From positions 1 to 13,093 of the forward strand of contig JAEWAC010000384.1 of the NCBI GenBank assembly GCA_023391895.1: 13,093 nucleotides of DNA, given 5' to 3'. Position numbers and translations under genes: made by a program. A model generated the notes under the pieces. It had not been told where the DNA came from and ran no database searches. It saw only the letters and a list, made by a program, of their open reading frames with translations. Shown here piece after piece: positions 1 through 5,256 of the stretch (positions are counted from its first letter, which is position 1; each line of letters opens with the position of its first letter). Origin of the DNA: Bacteroidota bacterium. Lineage in GTDB: Bacteria; Bacteroidota; Bacteroidia; Chitinophagales; Chitinophagaceae.

Positions 1-17
1 ATTAAAGACAACAACTA

Positions 18-1700
18 ATGGATTTCAAATCATTTAAAGTTCCATACCCGGTAGATGAACGTTATGGAAGACGTGTGGCTTATTTCTCAATGGAGTTTGC
101 TATCCATCAGCCTTTGAAAATTTACAGTGGCGGTCTTGGTTTTCTGGCCGGCTCGCATATGCGTAGTGCATTTGAGCTAAGGCAAAACCTGGTGGGTATC
201 GGTATTTTGTGGAAGTATGGCTACTACGACCAGGCCCGCAACCAGGACCAGACCCTGCAGGTAACCTGGATGGAAAAACAATACAGCTTTTTACAAGATA
301 CAGGCATTAAATTCGAAATTACGGTTCACGAACACCCCGTATGGGTAAAGGTGCTGTACCTGGCACCGGAAACCTTTGGTACGGCACCCATGTTCCTGAT
401 GACCACTGATATTCCGGAAAACGATTATGTGTCGCAAACCATTACCCACCGGCTGTACGACGGTAACGTAGCTACCAAGGTGGCCCAGTTTATCCTGCTG
501 GGGGTAGGCGGCGCTAAACTGCTGGACGAAATTGGTTTTAAACCGGAAGTATACCACCTGAACGAAGCCCACGCGGTGTCGGCGGCTTTTTACCTGTACC
601 GCAAGTATCATAAAAAAATCGAGGAGGTCAGAAAACGCCTGGTATTTACCACCCATACACCCGAAGAAGCTGGTAACGAAAAGCACGATATTTACCTCTG
701 CCATAAAATGAGCTACTTCTGCGGCCTTTCGGTAGACGAGGTGAAAAAGCTCACCGGCATGCCCGACGACCAGTTTAACCACTCGCTGGCGGCCCTGCGG
801 TTTGCCCGCATCTCCAATGGGGTTTCGGAACTGCATGGCGAAGTGTCGCGGCACATGTGGAACAAGTACGAAGACATTGCCCCCATTGTATCCATTACCA
901 ATGCGCAAAACTGGCGGTACTGGGCCGATAAAGCCTTATACCGCTTTAAAGAAGAAAACGACGATGCCGGCTTTGACGACCGCAAAAAGTGGATGAAACG
1001 CCGGGCCTTTGAAATTGTAGCCGACCAGACCGGAAAGCTGTTTAACCCCAATGTATTTACCATTGTGTGGGCACGCCGCTTTGCCGGTTATAAAAGAGCC
1101 GGTTTGATTACCCGCGACGAGGCCCGTTTTGAAAAGCTGCTGAACAACAAAAAATACCCGGTGCAGATTATCTGGGCCGGTAAACCATACCCCCTGGATT
1201 ATCCGGCGATTTCCGAATTCAACGAACTGGTACACTTAAGCAAAAAGTACAAAAACGTAGCGGTGCTCATTGGTTACGAGCTGGCCCTTTCCAAGCGCCT
1301 GAAGCAGGCAGCGGACTGCTGGCTGAACAACCCCCGCGTGCCCCGCGAAGCATCGGGTACCAGTGGTATGACGGCCGCCATGAACGGTGCGGTGAACTTT
1401 AGTACCAACGACGGCTGGATACCTGAATTTGTACACCACGGTAACAACGCCTTTGTGGTGCCGCCGGCGGATTACACCAAAATGAACGTGCAGGAGCAGG
1501 ACCAGTACGACCTGGACCAGATCTACGACATTCTGGAAAATGAAATACTGCCACTGTATTACGATGAATACGGCACCTGGCGCCAGATTGTGAAAAACGG
1601 CATGCGCGATGTGCAAATGCAGTTTGACAGCAACCGTATGGCCGACGAATACTACCAGTTGTTGTACAAGGAGTATTACAATATTGAAGAAACCTATTGA
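18..1700 (+). CDS. Alpha-glucan phosphorylase-like protein (GT35), PLP lysine replaced by Thr
   Basis: 560 aa, the size of the short alpha-glucan family phosphorylases. These normally cleave glycogen or maltodextrin with phosphate to give glucose-1-phosphate in the cytoplasm. Visible landmarks in order: the N-terminal YFSMEF and IYSGGLG segments (about residues 22-41), HLNEAHA (about 180-186), VFTTHTP (209-215), the anion-pocket segment ARRFAGYKR (352-360), and the C-terminal EASGTSGM motif (444-451) followed by NFSTNDGW. In canonical enzymes the residue right after GTSGM or GTGNM is the lysine that carries pyridoxal phosphate. Here codon 1371-1373 is ACG, giving Thr452. Another usual acid is changed too: AGDH is AGSH here. 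An in-frame TAA at 3-5 makes the ATG at 18 the first possible start; there is no clear Shine-Dalgarno site. Family membership is sure, but catalytic activity is not. The gene converges on ispH with a 7-bp overlap. Confidence 0.88.
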   Translation: MDFKSFKVPYPVDERYGRRVAYFSMEFAIHQPLKIYSGGLGFLAGSHMRSAFELRQNLVGIGILWKYGYYDQARNQDQTLQVTWMEKQYSFLQDTGIKFEITVHEHPVWVKVLYLAPETFGTAPMFLMTTDIPENDYVSQTITHRLYDGNVATKVAQFILLGVGGAKLLDEIGFKPEVYHLNEAHAVSAAFYLYRKYHKKIEEVRKRLVFTTHTPEEAGNEKHDIYLCHKMSYFCGLSVDEVKKLTGMPDDQFNHSLAALRFARISNGVSELHGEVSRHMWNKYEDIAPIVSITNAQNWRYWADKALYRFKEENDDAGFDDRKKWMKRRAFEIVADQTGKLFNPNVFTIVWARRFAGYKRAGLITRDEARFEKLLNNKKYPVQIIWAGKPYPLDYPAISEFNELVHLSKKYKNVAVLIGYELALSKRLKQAADCWLNNPRVPREASGTSGMTAAMNGAVNFSTNDGWIPEFVHHGNNAFVVPPADYTKMNVQEQDQYDLDQIYDILENEILPLYYDEYGTWRQIVKNGMRDVQMQFDSNRMADEYYQLLYKEYYNIEETY

Positions 1701-2920
1701 AACTGAAGGATCAGTTCTTCTACAAGCTTACTGGCAGGGTAAAAACCTGCCAGTTTTTTTATGACCCCTTCCACCAGCGCATCGGGGCAGGAGGCGCCGC
1801 TGGTAATAAGAATGGTAACGGGTTCTTTTCCGGGTAAATACTGCTCGGTTACCAGCTCGGTATGGTTATGAAAATTGTAATGGACAATGGTATCCTTGGA
1901 TAGGATCTTATCCTCGCTGTTGATAAAGAACGTCGGCAGTTTTTCTTCGCACAGCTCCACCAGGTGCGAGGTGTTGGACGAGTTGTAGCCGCCGACCACA
2001 ATGGCCAGGTCCGCAGGGGCTTGCAGCATGCCGGTTACAGCACTTTGGTTGTCGTTAGTAGCATAGCAAAGCGTATCCCGCGTATCGGCAAAGCGTTCCT
2101 GCACGTTATCGGCCGTTAAACCATATTTCTGGATCATGGTTTCTTTCAAAAAGTCCGCAATGGCCTGCGTATCGGTGGCCAGCATGGTGGTTTGGTTGAC
2201 CACGCCGATGCGTTGCAGGTCTTTTTGTACATCAAAACCTTCGGAATACTGGTTTTTAAATTCAGTATAAAATTGCCCGGCCGGTTTTTCTCCGGTTATG
2301 TATTTCGCCAGCTCTATGGTCTGATGCATGTCTTTTACCACCACCGAGGGCGCATTGGCCGCCGCATGGGAAAATGTGGCCCTTGTTTCCTCGTGGTTGG
2401 GTTTGCCGTGAATGACAATCGTGTAGTCTTTTTTGGCAATGGCTTCACTGCGGTTCCATACCTTTTCCACAAAGGGGCAGGTGGTATCGTATTTTTCGGT
2501 AGGAATGCCAATTTCCTGTAACCTTTTTTCAATGGCCAGCGTAGTGCCAAAGGCCGGTATCAGCACAATATCTTCTGCCGACAGGCTTTCGAACGGAATG
2601 ATCTGGTGGCCTGAGTTGTCCTGTAAAAACTGTACGCCGCTCTTTTTCAGATCCGCATTCACCTGCGGGTTGTGGATCATTTCACTCAGCAGGAAAATAC
2701 GCTTGCCCGGGTTTTCCTCCACGGTTTTAAAAGCAATGTCGATGGCGTTTTCCACCCCGTAGCAAAAACCAAAGTGGCGGGCCAGGTAGATGCGTACCGG
2801 GCCAAAGTCCAGCAGGGTAGGCGCAAAGTCTTTTTTCATGCGGTCGTTTTCCTTGCGCTTTTTCTTGATGGCGGAGATCAGCGGGCTTCTGTAAAATACA
2901 GGTACATCAAAGGTCTTCAT
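1694..2920 (-). CDS. ispH: 4-hydroxy-3-methylbut-2-enyl diphosphate reductase (IspH/LytB)
   Basis: 408 aa from the ATG at 2920. IspH is the last enzyme of the MEP isoprenoid pathway; it reduces HMBPP to IPP and DMAPP with an Fe-S cluster. The three cluster cysteines are visible in their usual settings: C53 in HFGFCYGV, C148 in DTTCPFV, and C285 in DTLCYATND. The active-site segments HGKPNHEETRAT (171-182), VNQTT (241-245), YNSSNTSHL and GASCPDALVEG also match. A basic N-terminal extension of about 40 residues precedes the core, which I associate with Bacteroidota IspH. An upstream TTG at 2929 is possible but less likely. A second ATG at 2839 (MKKDFAP), with an AAGGAA about 10 nt before it, is a possible alternative start that keeps the whole catalytic core. 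The 3' end overlaps the convergent phosphorylase gene. Confidence 0.95.
   Translation of the reverse strand: MKTFDVPVFYRSPLISAIKKKRKENDRMKKDFAPTLLDFGPVRIYLARHFGFCYGVENAIDIAFKTVEENPGKRIFLLSEMIHNPQVNADLKKSGVQFLQDNSGHQIIPFESLSAEDIVLIPAFGTTLAIEKRLQEIGIPTEKYDTTCPFVEKVWNRSEAIAKKDYTIVIHGKPNHEETRATFSHAAANAPSVVVKDMHQTIELAKYITGEKPAGQFYTEFKNQYSEGFDVQKDLQRIGVVNQTTMLATDTQAIADFLKETMIQKYGLTADNVQERFADTRDTLCYATNDNQSAVTGMLQAPADLAIVVGGYNSSNTSHLVELCEEKLPTFFINSEDKILSKDTIVHYNFHNHTELVTEQYLPGKEPVTILITSGASCPDALVEGVIKKLAGFYPASKLVEELILQFQ
1731..1760 (+). terminator. Intrinsic terminator of the phosphorylase gene, inside ispH
   Basis: A perfect 8-bp stem, CTGGCAGG (1731-1738) with CCTGCCAG (1746-1753), has a 7-nt loop and is followed at once by seven T (1754-1760). 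It lies 30 nt past the phosphorylase stop. The U-tract exists only on the + strand, so it should stop + transcription. The same bases encode part of the last 25 residues of ispH on the other strand (LAGFYPAS). Confidence 0.88.
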
Positions 2921-2926
2921 CGTTGG

Positions 2927-2934
2927 CAAAGTTA
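2927..2934 (-). promoter_or_regulatory. ispH: Candidate Bacteroidota -7 box for ispH
   Basis: TAACTTTG on the minus strand matches the Bacteroidota -7 consensus TAnnTTTG exactly. No good TTTG -33 element stands 19-21 nt upstream. The box ends only 6 nt before the ATG at 2920, so it implies either a nearly leaderless mRNA or use of the inner ATG at 2839. Confidence 0.35.
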
Positions 2935-3117
2935 GCCGCTATTGTGCTAACAGGTTCATAATCTGGGGCGGGAAATGGACTTTTGCTCTTATTTTGTTTT
3001 TTTCAAAGCATTATCAGGTAGATGGTTTATTCAGTCTGCCGTTCTGATGGATGGTTGGAATGCTGGGGGACCTGCACATAAACAGGAGATGGACGTGCCT
3101 CCATAGCAACTTCTGTT

Positions 3118-3224
3118 AACTTCTTTAAAATCCCATATGGCAAACTTCTTCAAAAATCTATATCACAACTTTTTGAATAGTTCATATGGATTCTCGTTTT
3201 CCGATATGGGATTTTAAAGAAGTT
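3118..3224. repeat. 107-bp inverted-repeat element with 21-bp perfect arms
   Basis: The left arm 3118-3138 reads AAC then TTCTTTAAAATCCCATAT. The right arm 3204-3224 is its exact reverse complement. They are separated by 65 bp that contains no ORF. Degenerate copies of the arm lie nearby: 3275-3298 (TTCTTTCAAAACCCCATG), 3706-3734 (a small inverted pair around GCCCGTATAGGG) and 3796-3817 (TTCTTTAAAAACCCATAT). This looks like a non-coding palindromic element of MITE or REP type. I do not recognise the family. Confidence 0.7.
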
Positions 3225-3245
3225 GTAACGCCTCTCACCCCTGTC

Positions 3246-3266
3246 ATGCTGAAGTGGTTTCAGCAT
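3246..3266. repeat. Short palindrome ATGCTGAA/TTCAGCAT
   Basis: An 8-bp perfect stem (3246-3253 with 3259-3266) and a 5-nt loop sit within TGTCATGCTGAAG...TTTCAGCATCTCC. The wording resembles the GTCATnCTGA-type short intergenic palindromes that are scattered in many bacterial genomes. That likeness is from memory, not from a search. It lies between two copies of the TTCTTTAAAA-type arm. Confidence 0.5.
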
Positions 3267-3345
3267 CTCCTTTTAACTTCTTTCAAAACCCCATGTAGCA
3301 GTTCTTGTAAAAGATTTCTATGACTATTTACAGTACGCCTGTAGG

Positions 3346-3388
3346 TAGCCCTTCTTACTTTTTCTCCGCGAAAAAGTAAGAAGGGCTA
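3346..3388. repeat. Large hairpin, 19-bp perfect stem and 5-nt loop
   Basis: The left arm 3346-3364 contains CCCTTCTTACTTTTTC and the right arm 3370-3388 is its exact reverse complement; the loop is TCCGC. There is no flanking T-run beyond the stem, and the nearest genes are about 430 bp (ispH) and 660 bp (DUF4258) away, so a terminator role is unlikely. A REP-like repeat is more plausible. GC-rich sequence follows on the right (CCGATGGCTCCGCCCG...). Confidence 0.65.
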
Positions 3389-3634
3389 ACCCGATGGCTC
3401 CGCCCGTTTGGCCGGCCCACGCACAAGTAACCCTCACTCTTGAATGTATCCTGCACTATGACCTGCAGATAATTTGAAGAGTTCCTACAGGTATGGACTT
3501 TTTAAGAAGTTCCGTCTTTTTGCGTGTTTAGGTAAACTACTGCAGGCGCGGTATCCCGCTATCCTTTTCCTACAGCAATAAGAGTCTGAAGCTAAAGCGC
3601 GATAAGGCGCTGCACCAGTCTGGCTGCCCTCCTT

Positions 3635-3690
3635 TTTTGGTTTTGCCTTTTCACTTTTGCCTTCTGCTTTAAGCCTTTAGCTTTCAGCTT
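3635..3690. repeat. Degenerate heptamer tandem array, eight units
   Basis: From 3635 the sequence falls into eight consecutive 7-nt units. The family runs from TTTGCCT (3642, 3656) through TTTCACT (3649), TCTGCTT (3663) and TAAGCCT (3670) to TTAGCTT (3677) and TCAGCTT (3684). Nearly all end in CT or TT with a GC at positions 4-5. No ORF spans it. Confidence 0.6.
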
Positions 3691-3740
3691 TTTTCATTTT
3701 TCATTCCTTTAAAAGCCCGTATAGGGTTTTTAAACTTTTT

Positions 3741-3777
3741 CCTTTGTGCTCCTCCGTGTCCCTGTGTCTCCGTGGTT
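3741..3777. repeat. Degenerate GTG-spaced repeat
   Basis: Four GTG-centred units (GTG at 3746, 3756, 3764 and 3772, spaced 10, 8 and 8 nt) sit in a pyrimidine-rich background such as CCTCCGTGTCC. It is less regular than the neighbouring arrays but of the same general style. Confidence 0.35.
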
Positions 3778-3899
3778 CAATATCAGCTAAAACCAAATTC
3801 TTTAAAAACCCATATAACAAAGGAAACATTCTCTTCTCTTCCTAATCCCATAATCCCCCCAAATCATGGTTCAGACATCCGCGAAATCTGTGATCCAAC

Positions 3900-3963
3900 T
3901 CGTGAACAAGTGAACTGGTGAACTCGAGAACTTAAAACTTATAACTTACCACTTACAACTCCT
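3900..3963. repeat. Octamer array followed by a heptamer array
   Basis: Four 8-nt units ending in GAAC (TCGTGAAC, AAGTGAAC, TGGTGAAC, TCGAGAAC; 3900-3931) run straight into five 7-nt units (AACTTAA, AACTTAT, AACTTAC, CACTTAC, AACTCCT; 3929-3963). The phase shift happens at the shared AAC. The array is non-coding in the reading I prefer. Confidence 0.6.
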
Positions 3964-3977
3964 CTCGCCCTACTATA

Positions 3978-3998
3978 GACCGTCGTCTGTCGACCGTG
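3978..3998. repeat. Heptamer array GACCGTC/GTCTGTC/GACCGTG
   Basis: Three consecutive 7-nt units at 3978, 3985 and 3992 end about 50 bp before the DUF4258 start codon. They resemble the GTCAACC-type heptamers found inside murB at 8020-8047. Confidence 0.5.
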
Positions 3999-4049
3999 GA
4001 CTTTTCTTTCTCCCAATAAGCACTAACTTTCCCGTTGCAATCACTCGGA

Positions 4050-4454
4050 ATGAATTCCAGAAACGTTACGTTCACGCTGCTTTTGATCCTGGCAATCCTT
4101 ATTTTCGCCATGGTGAAAAAACGGGTGTATGAGCCAAGGCGGAAGGAAGTTTTCAACCGGTCGTCCGCCACTTTAAAATATACCGCTTTTGCGCTGTGCC
4201 GTATGGAGTGTAATGAAATCAGCAAGGCCGCCGTGGATGAAATTATTCAAAAGGGCATTATCAATTTCAGTCGGAGCGACCGGCGCTACCGGCCCTGCCC
4301 GGTGTTTGCGCTGCAGGGCCGCACCCGCAGCCAGCAGTACCTGCGCATTATGGTAGAGCAATGCGGTGAAGCGATAATGGTGCTGAATTGCTACAGCCTG
4401 GAAAAAGACACCGCCTGTGACTGCCCCGATTACCCTGTTAAAAAACAAAACTAA
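4050..4454 (+). CDS. Membrane-anchored DUF4258-like protein
   Basis: 134 aa. Residues 7-22 form one hydrophobic N-terminal segment (FTLLLILAILIFAMVK), followed by a basic stretch, so the protein is probably anchored with one transmembrane helix. The rest has the layout of DUF4258: Y..FAL.RM..R/C.I....V.EII..G at about 44-70, then a beta-rich part ending in IMVLNCYSLEKDTACDCPDY. DUF4258 proteins are small and of unproven function, sometimes compared with RelE-like toxin folds. Seven cysteines, including the terminal CDC pair (C123, C125), are unusual for 134 aa. The ATG at 4050 is preferred to the TTG at 4035. The stop overlaps the next start as TAATG, so expression with the acyltransferase is probably coupled. 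Family call from memory of the pattern. Confidence 0.75.
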   Translation: MNSRNVTFTLLLILAILIFAMVKKRVYEPRRKEVFNRSSATLKYTAFALCRMECNEISKAAVDEIIQKGIINFSRSDRRYRPCPVFALQGRTRSQQYLRIMVEQCGEAIMVLNCYSLEKDTACDCPDYPVKKQN

Positions 4455-5218
4455 TGCGCCTGTTATTGAAACCATTACAATGGTTGTATTGCCTCTATGC
4501 CATCTTGTTGTTCCTGGTACTGATGGTACCGGTATTTATCTGGGCGCTGCTGGTGTCGGGTTACGGCCTTATCAAAGGCGGCAACCTGATTTACGAAGCC
4601 TGCAAAATATGGGCGGATATCTGGTTCCCGCTGATCGGCATCCGGCATAAAAACATTTACAAACACCCAGTGCAAAAAGATACGGCTTACATTTTTGTGG
4701 CTAATCATATTTCTTACCTCGACGCCGGCCTGATCCCCAAAGCTTTTCGACACCCGGTGCGGCCGCTGGGCAAAGTGGAAATGGCCAAAATACCACTGTT
4801 TGGCTTTATTTATAAAAACACCATTGTAACGGTAGACCGGAGCAGTACCTCCCACCGCGCCAAAAGTATTCGTCGCCTCAAGGCCATTTTGCGCAAGGGC
4901 ATTTCGGTGCTGGTTTTTCCCGAAGGTACTTTTAACACCACGCCCCACCCGCTCAAACATTTTTACGACGGTGCTTTCCGGGTAGCCATCGAAACCCGAA
5001 CTCCCATTAAACCGGTATTGTTTTTAAATACCTATGATCGCCTGCACTACGACAGCCTTTTTTCCCTCACGCCGGGTATCAGCCAGTGCATCTTTCTGGA
5101 GCCCATTGAGGTGACCGGATATACGCTCAAAGACGTAAAACATTTAAAGCAACAGGTGCATGCCCTGATGGAGGAAAAATTAAGGGAGTACAAGGCCTCG
5201 TGGATAAAAGATGCCTGA
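4454..5218 (+). CDS. 1-acyl-sn-glycerol-3-phosphate acyltransferase (PlsC-like)
   Basis: 254 aa. It has the LPLAT/PlsC signature: the catalytic HX4D in NHISYLD (His85, Asp90), a substrate-binding block around VTVDRSS (125-131), and FPEGTF (155-160). A long hydrophobic N-terminal segment (about residues 8-38) should place it at the inner membrane. The expected role is transfer of an acyl chain to lysophosphatidic acid to make phosphatidic acid. Related acyltransferases for ornithine or glycine lipids share these motifs, so the exact acceptor is not settled. The start ATG overlaps the upstream stop by one base (TAATG), with an A-rich leader. Confidence 0.88.
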   Translation: MRLLLKPLQWLYCLYAILLFLVLMVPVFIWALLVSGYGLIKGGNLIYEACKIWADIWFPLIGIRHKNIYKHPVQKDTAYIFVANHISYLDAGLIPKAFRHPVRPLGKVEMAKIPLFGFIYKNTIVTVDRSSTSHRAKSIRRLKAILRKGISVLVFPEGTFNTTPHPLKHFYDGAFRVAIETRTPIKPVLFLNTYDRLHYDSLFSLTPGISQCIFLEPIEVTGYTLKDVKHLKQQVHALMEEKLREYKASWIKDA

Positions 5219-5256
5219 TTTCGGGCCGTTGTCATTAATTTACACTGTTTTTTTGC

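Larger units (their letters stand above)
2935..4049. other. Gene-free, repeat-rich intergenic region
   Basis: About 1.1 kb with no credible coding frame. It contains the inverted-repeat element, two hairpins and several short tandem arrays listed separately. Outside these (2935-3117, 3390-3634 and 3820-3895) I see no RNA gene or coding signal. A weak TAnnTTTG-like box (TAACTTTC, 4024-4031) lies upstream of the DUF4258 gene. Confidence 0.7.

Noticed and set aside
181..186. Nucleotide positions where an early stop or frameshift might shorten the phosphorylase compared with 800-aa relatives
   Set aside because: The frame is open throughout, an in-frame stop precedes the ATG, and 560 aa fits the short alpha-glucan phosphorylase class.
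2921..2929. TTG start three codons upstream of the ispH ATG
   Set aside because: An ATG is available at 2920, and the TTG lies within the candidate promoter box.
3635..3998. Tandem arrays as a CRISPR
   Set aside because: Units are 7-8 nt with no spacers between, and there are no cas genes in the window.
3953..4225. 90-aa minus-strand frame in the repeat region
   Set aside because: It overlaps the DUF4258 gene antisense and runs through the AACTTA heptamers; no recognisable domain.
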